From: Promethearchaeota archaeon
GTDB taxonomy: Archaea; Asgardarchaeota; Lokiarchaeia; Sigynarchaeales; MK-D1
Direction: 5' to 3'
Assembly (NCBI GenBank): GCA_016839865.1
Contig: JAEOTN010000118.1
Location: 1-7,157 of the forward strand
Length of the DNA stretch: 7,157 bases
The notes below the pieces were generated by a model, which worked only from the letters and a program-made list of their open reading frames with translations, made no database searches and was not told the origin of the DNA. The translations under genes were made by a program, and so were the position numbers. Numbering within the stretch: the first letter of the stretch is position 1; every line of letters starts with the position of its first letter. Shown here piece by piece: positions 1 to 6,736 of this stretch.

Positions 1-1111
1 ATTTAGCGCGGAATATCACATATACTTTATCTTCTTTGTCAATTAGGAGTAATGGTCGGGATAATGGAAGTCGTAGTGTACCCGCTCCTTTCAGATTGAA
101 GTAATCAGGATTATGCCAAATTTTTGTTGTTTTCCACAGACTATCCTGAAGGTATATCATCATATATTGGGGATTAGTTTCTTCATCCGGACGGTAAAAG
201 GTAGCGATATAGGGATTGCCTTTAGAATCCACTGCCATTGATGTTTGATTTATCAGCGTTGAGTTTTGAGGAATTTTTACAGCATACTCTGCATTTTTTA
301 GAGTAATCGGAAGTACTTGTGGTGTATTATCAGATTTTAACCAGGTTCTACCCCCATCTAAGCTCTTAGCATAACAAACATCATGATTAGTCTCGGCTCC
401 ACCTGTTTCTCTCCAAACCCAACTTAGATGTATTGCATCTTCATCATCAATCCAGATTTGCCAGTAGGCATTTCGCTCATTTTCCCCATCAATTAAATTA
501 GTATGAACATCTTCCCAGAATTCAGTGTTTGGATTATAACGCTTGAGATTGAGATTTCCATTTCCAGATCTCCCATCTCGATAAAAGAAGTATAAAATTC
601 CTTTAGAATCCAGGTAAAATTGAGGATAACATACTTTTTGTTCATTTATACCCGTCATTTTCATAGGCTGTGTGAAATCTAGACACTTTGGTGAAGTAGA
701 CTTCTTGTAGCGTAAAGGGTGATTGTGGTGATCATAAGATGTATGCAAAATATTCTTTGAATCATGAAGAATGCTAATACAATTGTGTGCATCTTTTACA
801 TTTCCTCGATGTTTCAATCTAACAATCTTCCATTCAGTTTCACCCAATTTTCGTTGTGCAAATGTCACTCTTTTTTTTGAATCATAATACGAAACTACTT
901 GAGTATCTCCATGCGAACTGATGGAATCCCGACGGAAAATGACACAGTTAATTTGGGTTTTGGAATATCCTAATTCTATAGGAATGAGTTTAACGTGATT
1001 CACAAACAGATTAATCCGTTCTAAAACAAAAATTTTCGTTGTGTCAATAAACATTATCGAATTATTATATTTTATGGACGTGTTTTGATCATTTTGATTA
1101 TCTATTGACAT
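1..1111 (-). CDS. BNR_4-family beta-propeller protein, possible polysaccharide lyase (partial, 3' end outside the window)
   Basis: The frame is open from an ATG at 1111 to the window edge (370 codons, no stop), so the C-terminus is missing. An in-frame TAA lies a few codons upstream, so this is the most upstream start. The protein carries the BNR_4 signatures: a D-A-H-N stretch (residues 107-110), D-H-H-N-H-P-L-R-Y (127-135), Y-P-Q-F (162-165), F-Y-R-D-G-R-S-G-N-G (176-185) and an Asp-box S-L-D-G-G-R-T-W (250-257). Propeller ulvan lyases (PL24/PL25) use a His/His/Tyr/Arg set. From memory, the PL25 spacing is His-20-His and Tyr-16-Arg, and His109/His129 and Tyr162/Arg178 match it exactly. Family membership is strong; lyase activity is inference. 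No signal peptide or membrane segment is visible, so the protein is probably cytoplasmic and may act on imported oligosaccharides. It is divergent from the WD40-hydrolase gene, 96 bases away. Confidence 0.85.
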   Translation of the reverse strand, partial: MSIDNQNDQNTSIKYNNSIMFIDTTKIFVLERINLFVNHVKLIPIELGYSKTQINCVIFRRDSISSHGDTQVVSYYDSKKRVTFAQRKLGETEWKIVRLKHRGNVKDAHNCISILHDSKNILHTSYDHHNHPLRYKKSTSPKCLDFTQPMKMTGINEQKVCYPQFYLDSKGILYFFYRDGRSGNGNLNLKRYNPNTEFWEDVHTNLIDGENERNAYWQIWIDDEDAIHLSWVWRETGGAETNHDVCYAKSLDGGRTWLKSDNTPQVLPITLKNAEYAVKIPQNSTLINQTSMAVDSKGNPYIATFYRPDEETNPQYMMIYLQDSLWKTTKIWHNPDYFNLKGAGTLRLPLSRPLLLIDKEDKVYVIFRAK

Positions 1112-1207
1112 TAATGCAAATGTTTTTTAATCATAAATTCGTTCCTACCTTTAAATCGACCCGTTACAACGATTCAACAATTTTTTAACTAATTTTGGTG
1201 TATAGGA
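1112..1207. promoter_or_regulatory. Divergent intergenic region carrying both start signals
   Basis: This short AT-rich gap separates two divergent genes and must hold both promoters. On the plus strand a T-rich element at 1181-1189 (ttttttaac) is the best TATA candidate, about 20-25 bases before the ATG at 1208, which would imply a nearly leaderless mRNA. A GGTG at 1197-1200, seven bases before that ATG, could serve as a weak Shine-Dalgarno. On the minus strand a TTTATGATT stretch (about 1138-1130) lies the right distance upstream of the ATG at 1111 for a leaderless or short-leader transcript. No Shine-Dalgarno precedes that ATG. The elements are weak matches and no operator-like palindrome is evident. 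Confidence 0.3.
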
Positions 1208-3256
1208 ATGCAGAAAAAGTACAAAATACTAATTACGATTGGTATCATCCTGGTTGTGGTTCCTTCTGGAACTCTTGGTATTTTTCTCTTAGTAAATTGG
1301 AGTGATTTTCATAAAAATTATGCTACATGGCGTGGACATGGTTGGCGTGTAAGGGAAGTCGAATTTTCTCCTGTAGATCCAATTCTAGCTACGGGTTCCT
1401 CAGATGGCAGCGTAAGAATTTGGGATTTAGAAACTGGAGAAACTCTGCATGTATTATCTAGGCACCATTATGGAGTTATTGCACTGGCTTTTTCACCTTC
1501 AGGAGAAATATTAGCATCTGGAGGTTATGATAACAAAATTAACCTTTGGAATGTCTCCTCAGGAGAGCATATTGAAACATTTACCAACTATCCCATGGGA
1601 GTAACGGATTTGAAATGGTTACCCGATGGGGAATCACTAGTGGTAGCTGGTGGAGAATATATGGGATATATCGCAAATCACAGTCAACCCGAAAAATATC
1701 TACAAATAATGAATACGAGTGATTCTGGAAATATTTTAAAGCAGTTTGTTGGACATACTGAGTCTGTTATGTCAATTTCAATATCTTCTGATGGAAACAG
1801 ATTACTATCAGGATCTATGGATAAAAGTGTAAGACTGTGGGATATTGATACTGGCACTCAGATGCATATTTTTCAAGATCACACAGATATAGTCACTTCT
1901 GTCCTTTTCTCAAATGACCAATCATCTTACATTTCGGCAAGTCTTGATGGCAAAGTAAAGCTATGGAATAACCAATCAAGTAGCGTTGTAAACGAACTAC
2001 AATCAGAATTTCCAATTTGGTCAATTTCTCAATCTTCACTAACCTATGAACTTGCTGTTGCAGTGGATTCAGACCTACATTGGCAAGATATCTATTGGTT
2101 AACTTATGGAAGTATGCATGATTGCAGTATCCAGATATGGGATCTGGAGAAATCTAAGCAAGTTGACGAATTAAAGGGGCATGAGAACACTATAGAAGCA
2201 GTGAAATTCTCCCCCGATGGAGAGTATCTTGCATCAGTTAGTTGGGATTGGACAGTAAAATTATGGGGAAAACATGCAAAAGTAGAAATTACTGAAGAAA
2301 TCGATGAATGGACTACTGCTAGACCTAGTCAAGTCGGGATAGACAAGAGTGCATTAGACGATGAAATTGATTCAATAATTGATTCAATTATTGCTTCAAC
2401 ATTTCACTCTATATTAGTTGTAAAGGACAGTAAATTAGTATATGAACGTTATTTTCATGATGAAAATGAACAAGATTTCACGGAAACTACTAAACACGTT
2501 CAGTTTTCTGCTACCAAGAGTTTTACTTCAGCATTAATAGGAATTGCGATAGATAAAGGATTTATCAATAGCACTGATGATAAATTTCTGGACTATTTTC
2601 CAGAATATAGTGGTCTCTCTATGGATAGTCGTGTGGAAAATATTACTATTCATCATTTATTGACTATGACATCAGGTCTCAATTTTGATGATTCATACTC
2701 TGATATTTGGTACATGGGGGTAGTAAATGATACTGTAGAGTACATAATTACAAGAAGCATGTATGGAGATCCAGGAGCTTCTCATGTGTACAATTCAGGT
2801 TCATCTCAGCTATTATCTGCATTGATAACGAAAGCAACAAATCAATCCACCTATGAATTTGCTCTTCAATATTTATTTGAACCATTAGGAATGGAACGAA
2901 GTGATGTCATATGGGTTTCAAGCAGTGATGGTGTATATCACGGGGGAATCGGACTCTTTATGACTCCACGAAACATGGCGAAATTTGGGCAACTTTACCT
3001 AAATAACGGAACTTGGGAGGGAGAACGAATTATATCAGAGGAATGGATATACAATTCTACCATTGATTTTATGGCAACTTCTCCCAACTATGGATATCAT
3101 TTCTGGATAGACGAAGACAGGTATTCTGCACGTGGATACGGAGGTCAAATGATTATTATGGTTCCCGAACACGATTTAGTGGTTGTAACTACTGCGCGAG
3201 CAGAGCACACACGATCTCTTACAATACCTGACTTGGTAATAGATTCAATCATTTAA
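1208..3256 (+). CDS. Membrane-anchored WD40 propeller fused to a serine beta-lactamase/NylB-like hydrolase
   Basis: This 682-residue protein has three parts. Residues 7-30 form one hydrophobic segment after a basic N-terminus (M-Q-K-K-Y-K), which predicts a signal anchor with the rest outside the cell. Residues about 43-357 hold seven WD40 repeats, ending at the W-D-type dipeptides near 72, 114, 168, 211, 253, 311 and 353, enough for one closed propeller. Repeats 3 and 6 are irregular, with insertions. Residues about 370-682 are a PF00144 (COG1680) serine hydrolase: S-A-T-K at 434-437 (nucleophile Ser434, Lys437), Y-N-S at 528-530, L-L-T-M-T-S-G-L at 484-491 and G-Y-G-G-Q at 643-647. The flanking text resembles 6-aminohexanoate-dimer hydrolases and class C-like esterases more than true beta-lactamases. 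The domain looks complete and catalytically intact. The substrate is unknown; amide or ester hydrolysis at the cell surface, with the propeller as a binding platform, is inferred. Confidence 0.9.
   Translation: MQKKYKILITIGIILVVVPSGTLGIFLLVNWSDFHKNYATWRGHGWRVREVEFSPVDPILATGSSDGSVRIWDLETGETLHVLSRHHYGVIALAFSPSGEILASGGYDNKINLWNVSSGEHIETFTNYPMGVTDLKWLPDGESLVVAGGEYMGYIANHSQPEKYLQIMNTSDSGNILKQFVGHTESVMSISISSDGNRLLSGSMDKSVRLWDIDTGTQMHIFQDHTDIVTSVLFSNDQSSYISASLDGKVKLWNNQSSSVVNELQSEFPIWSISQSSLTYELAVAVDSDLHWQDIYWLTYGSMHDCSIQIWDLEKSKQVDELKGHENTIEAVKFSPDGEYLASVSWDWTVKLWGKHAKVEITEEIDEWTTARPSQVGIDKSALDDEIDSIIDSIIASTFHSILVVKDSKLVYERYFHDENEQDFTETTKHVQFSATKSFTSALIGIAIDKGFINSTDDKFLDYFPEYSGLSMDSRVENITIHHLLTMTSGLNFDDSYSDIWYMGVVNDTVEYIITRSMYGDPGASHVYNSGSSQLLSALITKATNQSTYEFALQYLFEPLGMERSDVIWVSSSDGVYHGGIGLFMTPRNMAKFGQLYLNNGTWEGERIISEEWIYNSTIDFMATSPNYGYHFWIDEDRYSARGYGGQMIIMVPEHDLVVVTTARAEHTRSLTIPDLVIDSII
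2366..2401 (+). repeat. Three tandem 12-base units inside the hydrolase gene
   Basis: Units at 2366-2377 (attgattcaata), 2378-2389 (attgattcaatt) and 2390-2401 (attgcttcaaca) follow one another in frame. They encode I-D-S-I, I-D-S-I and I-A-S-T at residues 387-398, in the first helix of the hydrolase domain. The first two differ by one base and the third is diverged. This looks like a small in-frame duplication that the helix tolerates. Confidence 0.6.
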
Positions 3257-3269
3257 TTCTTTAAACTCA

Positions 3270-3275
3270 TTTTTT
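3270..3275 (+). terminator. T-run terminator after the WD40-hydrolase gene
   Basis: Six consecutive T begin 14 bases after the TAA stop, inside an AT-rich tail without a GC hairpin. This is the usual form of an archaeal intrinsic terminator. It sits in the convergent gap with the methyltransferase gene. Confidence 0.45.
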
Positions 3276-3308
3276 ATAATACACATCGTATCATTTAGCA
3301 AATGGATT

Positions 3309-3313
3309 AAAAA
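3309..3313 (-). terminator. Short T-run terminator after the methyltransferase gene
   Basis: Five A on the plus strand give five T on the transcribed minus strand, four bases after the TAA stop. The signal is short, but its position is right for ending the minus-strand transcript in the convergent gap. Confidence 0.3.
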
Positions 3314-3316
3314 GAA

Positions 3317-4066
3317 TTAATATATACCCGGAATGAGTTTGTATTTTACTCGTTTTCGGTATTCGTCGTATCCTTCCATTCCTTTAATGAGCATTTCTTC
3401 TTCGAACTTAATGCGAATAAGGAGTGATAAAATAACAAGAAAACTACCTGCTAATCCAACAATGGATCCCAATGCTAAAGGAGTCCCTATAGCCCAAAAG
3501 AAAGCTCCTGAGTATAATGGATGACGAACCTTCCCATATAATCCAGTATCAATTAGCTTTTGTTCCTTATTTATGTCTAAAATCTTACTAGCAAACGCGT
3601 TTTGAGCCTGCGCTGTCATTAAAAATGCGAATCCAAATATCATCAAAACGAATCCTATGATCTCTGCCCATAATGGTATTGGAAAAGGATAAGGTGCAGT
3701 AAAAGTAAACCGCTTTTCAAGCGCTGGATAAACAAAAGCACCCAAAAATCCTATAGTCATTAACGGCATTATGAACCAATCAGATCCAGCTGATTTCTTG
3801 GTTTCTTTCGTGACACCAACCTTTTTAAATTTCGCACGGTTTCGTATTACCCGAGGATTTTTCTTGTTTATTATGGCATAACCGATTGTGATGATTACTG
3901 CCATTGATCCAATTACTGTCCATGCTTCCCACCAATCCCATGCCCATTTAGAGGCTGGAAAGAGAAAAAGTCCAAAAGCAAGTGTTACCCATACAGGAAA
4001 GAGCATGATGATCCAAAATGGAAGAGGTGTATCTTCCTTAGCGATTTGAGGTTTTTCTTCAGACAT
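3317..4066 (-). CDS. Integral membrane methyltransferase, isoprenylcysteine/phospholipid methyltransferase-like
   Basis: This 249-residue polytopic protein has hydrophobic segments near residues 15-36, 47-66, 97-114, 133-153 and 186-218; the last is long enough for a helical hairpin. The signature of the ICMT/PEMT superfamily lies at the C-terminal end: G-L-Y-G-K-V-R-H-P-L-Y-S-G (175-187), with Arg181 and His182 in the S-adenosylmethionine pocket. It is followed by E-E-E (222-224) and a Y-D-E-Y...K-L-I-P tail (233-246), which is also typical. Members methylate membrane-embedded acceptors: prenylcysteine carboxylates, phosphatidylethanolamine or other lipids. The sequence does not say which, and many archaeal and bacterial members are uncharacterised. 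The first 14 residues are hydrophilic and probably cytosolic. It lies downstream of the C13 peptidase gene on the same strand with an 82-base gap that contains a T8 run, so it probably has its own promoter. Confidence 0.8.
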   Translation of the reverse strand: MSEEKPQIAKEDTPLPFWIIMLFPVWVTLAFGLFLFPASKWAWDWWEAWTVIGSMAVIITIGYAIINKKNPRVIRNRAKFKKVGVTKETKKSAGSDWFIMPLMTIGFLGAFVYPALEKRFTFTAPYPFPIPLWAEIIGFVLMIFGFAFLMTAQAQNAFASKILDINKEQKLIDTGLYGKVRHPLYSGAFFWAIGTPLALGSIVGLAGSFLVILSLLIRIKFEEEMLIKGMEGYDEYRKRVKYKLIPGIY

Positions 4067-4112
4067 GCGACCAATAATGATTATTCATTTTTTTGCTTTT
4101 TTGCATGGTGTT

Positions 4113-4126
4113 GATTTATTATTTCG
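4113..4126 (-). promoter_or_regulatory. Possible BRE/TATA for the methyltransferase gene
   Basis: The minus strand reads CGAAATAATAAATC here, which fits an archaeal BRE (CGAAA) followed by an AT-rich TATA box. A start about 25 bases downstream would fall near 4092 and give a leader of roughly 25 bases before the ATG at 4066. The downstream leader is A-rich (A6 and A7 runs separated by GC), and no good Shine-Dalgarno is seen. Confidence 0.3.
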
Positions 4127-4134
4127 AAAAAAAA
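4127..4134 (-). terminator. T8 terminator after the C13 peptidase gene
   Basis: Eight A on the plus strand give eight T on the transcribed strand, 14 bases after the peptidase stop codon and preceded by an AT-rich stretch. This is the strongest terminator-like run between the two minus-strand genes. It argues that they are not a tight operon, though read-through is possible. Confidence 0.5.
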
Positions 4135-4148
4135 GTAAAAATAATCTA

Positions 4149-5804
4149 TTATCGTTTTTTCTTAACAATTTTTAATCCAACAATAGTTGCTGCTACTGCA
4201 ACAACTCCAGCTCCTCCAGCAATCAACGTCACGTTTAACCATTTTATCGGTATGTCGATTTCAACGAAAACATCAAAAAAACTTGAAGCACCGGCTCTGT
4301 CTTTTGCTTTCCCCGTAATCTTTAACTCTTCAGCACGTTTGTATTCGTATGGATCAAGTTCGTATATTAAAACAGGATAAGGAAGATAATCTGGCATTTG
4401 CATAGTTTCGACGGTTTCTCCATTAATTTCTAGAGTTAATTCCTCCAGTCCAGATTCTTCGTCATTTCCAATTACATAAATCGTAGTTTTTTCTGATAAT
4501 TTATCCCCATTATAGACGTTTGAGACGTACACACTAGGAGGACCGTCATCAGGAGGAGGAATTCCATCTACATTTAAACCTACTTGAGTCGCAATAACTT
4601 TTCCACGATATTCGTCCACATCCTCAATAACAAAACTGAGATTATAATCTCCTTGAATAGGTGACCATAATTCAACTTCACCTGTGAAATTACCAGTTGC
4701 GGAATCATAGGTTAATTCATGCCGATAAGTATCCTCAGCAAGATCAATCCCACCCAAAGTTTCGTTATCTGGTGGATCAGGAGGAAACCAATCACTAGGA
4801 ATAGCTCTCACATAACATGTGCTTATCTCAGTTGAATTTCCTACTTCTACCGACATTGGTATTTTTACCACTGTAACGTTGTATTTGTGCCATGTCTTAA
4901 GAGGTACTTTCAGAAATTCTGGTAAAAATATACTTATGGTTGATGGGCAATCTACACAGAGAACTGTTATGAATGAATCATGTCCATCCCCTCCATTAGG
5001 TAACCAGCCCATCGGGTGAGTAATATGTGCCACCCCATCATGATTATCATCTATACAAGGGTATTGCTTATGTTCATAACCTAAATTCTTGATATGCTCA
5101 GTTGCATCCATAAATGCAATTGCAATTGAATTTCCAGTAACCAAAGAAGTGAAAAATCCTTCTGCAAACATCCCTCGATGAGGAGGTAGGGGACTGGGAA
5201 AACTACTATAACCAGAATATGTTGAAAACATAATGATGCGATTAGATTTACTGAGTTCATCCATCCATGTCCCAGATTCACATGCCTCATAAATCAAAAG
5301 AATACGATCGCACCCAGACGCTACCTCAAATGCATCTAGATCATCATCACATTCTTGAGCTGTATATCCTCCATTTGGAAAAATTGCCATGTCGTTAACA
5401 CCTCCGTGATCAAATAAGTAGACACCTAGTAATCCATCAGAACCGACTCTAGTAGGAGCCCATGAGCTAAATGCATAATCTAAGTTTGCATCCGTGGTTA
5501 ATCCATCCTCCCGAGTAGTATGGGGAGCCATTTGATCTGGTACTAAATAATAAATATTGCTTTCATGAATCCCACAATCCAATGCTCGATCATAAACCCA
5601 CTCAGTAGTCAGCAAAATGAGATCCCACTTGTCATGATCATCACGATCACCTGCTACAATAATCCACGCATCCACGCATTCATAGGCGGAAGAAGATACA
5701 TCTGTTATATTTTTATGATTAATAATTTGATTCCCAATGTTACAATAAAGTAATGAAAATAAAATCAGAGAGATAATTACTTGGGATTTTGTTGTTTGTC
5801 GCAT
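4149..5804 (-). CDS. Secreted, membrane-anchored C13 (legumain-like) cysteine peptidase with Ig-like domains
   Basis: The chosen start is the ATG at 5804, six bases after a GGAGGG Shine-Dalgarno, giving 551 residues; an in-frame TTG at 5822 would place that site inside the gene. Residues 1-24 are a signal peptide (basic start, hydrophobic 9-20). The clan CD domain spans about 40-265. Catalytic His133 lies in L-F-D-H-G-G and Cys175 in Y-E-A-C-E-S-G-T-W, the legumain E-A-C-E-S-G motif. A legumain-like F-P-N follows the His motif, and D-D-N-H-D-G (252-257) closes the domain. Residues about 285-415 and 420-515 look like two beta-sandwich domains; a D/P-rich linker at 413-423 separates them. A membrane helix at about 523-546 ends in K-K-K-R, so the catalytic part faces outside. 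Seven Asn-X-Ser/Thr sequons and a C-V-D-C pair (283-286) fit an exported protein. Family members cleave after Asn/Asp or act as transpeptidases (GPI transamidase subunit Gpi8/PIG-K). Which applies here is not known. Confidence 0.9.
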   Translation of the reverse strand: MRQTTKSQVIISLILFSLLYCNIGNQIINHKNITDVSSSAYECVDAWIIVAGDRDDHDKWDLILLTTEWVYDRALDCGIHESNIYYLVPDQMAPHTTREDGLTTDANLDYAFSSWAPTRVGSDGLLGVYLFDHGGVNDMAIFPNGGYTAQECDDDLDAFEVASGCDRILLIYEACESGTWMDELSKSNRIIMFSTYSGYSSFPSPLPPHRGMFAEGFFTSLVTGNSIAIAFMDATEHIKNLGYEHKQYPCIDDNHDGVAHITHPMGWLPNGGDGHDSFITVLCVDCPSTISIFLPEFLKVPLKTWHKYNVTVVKIPMSVEVGNSTEISTCYVRAIPSDWFPPDPPDNETLGGIDLAEDTYRHELTYDSATGNFTGEVELWSPIQGDYNLSFVIEDVDEYRGKVIATQVGLNVDGIPPPDDGPPSVYVSNVYNGDKLSEKTTIYVIGNDEESGLEELTLEINGETVETMQMPDYLPYPVLIYELDPYEYKRAEELKITGKAKDRAGASSFFDVFVEIDIPIKWLNVTLIAGGAGVVAVAATIVGLKIVKKKR

Positions 5805-5810
5805 AAATAA

Positions 5811-5817
5811 CCCTCCT
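5811..5817 (-). promoter_or_regulatory. Strong Shine-Dalgarno that sets the peptidase start
   Basis: The minus strand reads AGGAGGG, then six bases (TTATTT), then the ATG at 5804. This is the best ribosome-binding site in the window. It decides for the internal ATG over the in-frame TTG at 5822, which would encode the Shine-Dalgarno as part of a six-residue extension. Confidence 0.8.
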
Positions 5818-5848
5818 AACAACGGTATCTCAAGTCCGATTAATAAAT

Positions 5849-5857
5849 CTATATAAT
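5849..5857 (-). promoter_or_regulatory. TATA box for the C13 peptidase gene
   Basis: The minus strand reads ATTATATAG, a good archaeal TATA element. Transcription would start about 25 bases downstream, near 5826, giving a leader of about 22 bases that just includes the Shine-Dalgarno at 5811-5817. A second AT-rich candidate (ATTTATTA, 5848-5841) lies immediately downstream. The rest of the 251-base divergent gap up to 6055 shows no RNA gene. A weak purine stretch (gagag, 6044-6048), seven bases before the ATG at 6056, may serve the opposite gene; no convincing TATA was found for it. Confidence 0.5.
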
Positions 5858-6055
5858 GTCACATTACTCTTCGAATAGAGCACTTGTGATTGTGGATAGT
5901 GAATTAACTTTAAATTAGAAAGAAAAAGGAAAATCAACTTGTATTGCGCTGTGTTTAACTTGTTTATCCTATCGTAGTATTCATAAAGAACAAAGACAAT
6001 CTGATATCAACGATTTGACAACCTAATTCGTAAAAGATTTACCGAGAGAATCGAA

Positions 6056-6730
6056 ATGAAACGCACAACAGTATTCATATTTTTTATGATTTGTTCACTT
6101 TCACTACTATTTGGAAACATAAGTAGTGTCAAAGCTTATAATTTTGACCCGAGTGTTGAAGTTGGGGATGAGATTGTGTATGAATATTATTCTGATATTT
6201 ATGATTTGGAATTAATTACACATGTTATGGTCAATGTAACGGATATTACAGATGTTGCAGATAATGCCACAGTTATTGAAGGAATTCTCTATGGATCAGT
6301 TAATGGAGGAGATAGTTTTGATGCTGCAGAACAAGGTCCAATGAATCTCGCAACTCTAATAGATTATAGTTTAAATCATTCTTCACCAATCGATGAAGGT
6401 GATTTTTTCGTTGTTCCAGGCCATAAAATTGGGACATATGTTGTAGAAATCAATGCTGCACTTAGCTCTGGAACTGCTACATCAATTAAAAATGATTATG
6501 GGATAGAAATCACTGGTAGTCCAGATGTCAACAAAACGATGGTATATAACAAAGACGGAATTGTAACAACATACCACAGAACAGATGATGAGGGAATCCG
6601 GAATTTTGATATTTACTCTATAAATGGCAGACGATATACAATTCCAGGTTACCCGATTATTATCATAATTGGATTTATGATACTGGGTGCTTTGGGTATA
6701 TATCTCATCAAATTTCGTAAAAAGTCCTAA
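6056..6730 (+). CDS. Surface protein with signal peptide and CTERM-like C-terminal anchor, function unknown
   Basis: I do not recognise a functional family in this 224-residue protein. Residues 1-27 are a clear signal peptide (K-R, then hydrophobic 6-20, ending V-K-A before Tyr28). The ectodomain, about 28-195, is acidic and looks beta-rich. It begins with a V-G-D-E-I-V-Y-E-Y motif (36-44) of a kind common in archaeal surface lipoprotein-like and anchored proteins. It holds four Asn-X-Ser/Thr sequons (Asn60, Asn70, Asn107, Asn159). The C-terminus runs I-P-G-Y-P (196-200), a hydrophobic helix (about 200-218) and a basic end (K-F-R-K-K-S). This three-part layout recalls archaeal PGF-CTERM sorting signals processed by archaeosortase; the Pro-Gly-Tyr match is approximate and it could equally be a simple membrane anchor. 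The gene is divergent from the C13 peptidase. It lacks cysteines outside the signal peptide, so disulfides or metal thiolates are excluded. Confidence 0.8.
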   Translation: MKRTTVFIFFMICSLSLLFGNISSVKAYNFDPSVEVGDEIVYEYYSDIYDLELITHVMVNVTDITDVADNATVIEGILYGSVNGGDSFDAAEQGPMNLATLIDYSLNHSSPIDEGDFFVVPGHKIGTYVVEINAALSSGTATSIKNDYGIEITGSPDVNKTMVYNKDGIVTTYHRTDDEGIRNFDIYSINGRRYTIPGYPIIIIIGFMILGALGIYLIKFRKKS

Positions 6731-6736
6731 AGAACA

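Noticed and set aside
2330..3256. A true beta-lactamase antibiotic resistance determinant
   Set aside because: The motifs are Ser-x-x-Lys, Tyr-Asn-Ser and G-Y-G-G-Q in a context typical of esterase or amide-hydrolase members of PF00144, not of resistance enzymes. The fusion to a WD40 propeller also argues against it.
3333..3524. Plus-strand 63-codon frame opposite the methyltransferase gene
   Set aside because: It is antisense to the conserved R-H-P-x-Y-x-G region and shows no features of its own.
4093..4380. Plus-strand open frame of 95 codons overlapping the end of the C13 peptidase gene
   Set aside because: It lies antisense to the peptidase C-terminal membrane segment, has low-complexity content and no family motif. 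It is a shadow of the real gene.
4819..5019. Plus-strand 66-codon frame opposite the peptidase gene
   Set aside because: It is antisense to a well-supported coding region and has no motif.
5081..5290. Minus-strand 69-codon frame inside the C13 peptidase gene
   Set aside because: It overlaps the catalytic domain in another frame and has no recognisable motif or start signal.
5565..5753. Plus-strand 62-codon frame opposite the peptidase N-terminus
   Set aside because: It is antisense to the signal peptide and start of the catalytic domain and has no start signal.
5730..5804. Lipoprotein signal (lipobox) in the peptidase N-terminus, from Cys21 after L-L-Y
   Set aside because: The residue before Cys is Tyr, not a small residue, and the protein already has a C-terminal membrane anchor. 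A normal signal peptide is the better reading.
5823..6055. A tRNA or small structured RNA in the divergent gap
   Set aside because: Only very short stems such as ctct/agag at 5867-5880 are seen. There is no cloverleaf, no T-loop consensus and no known riboswitch core.
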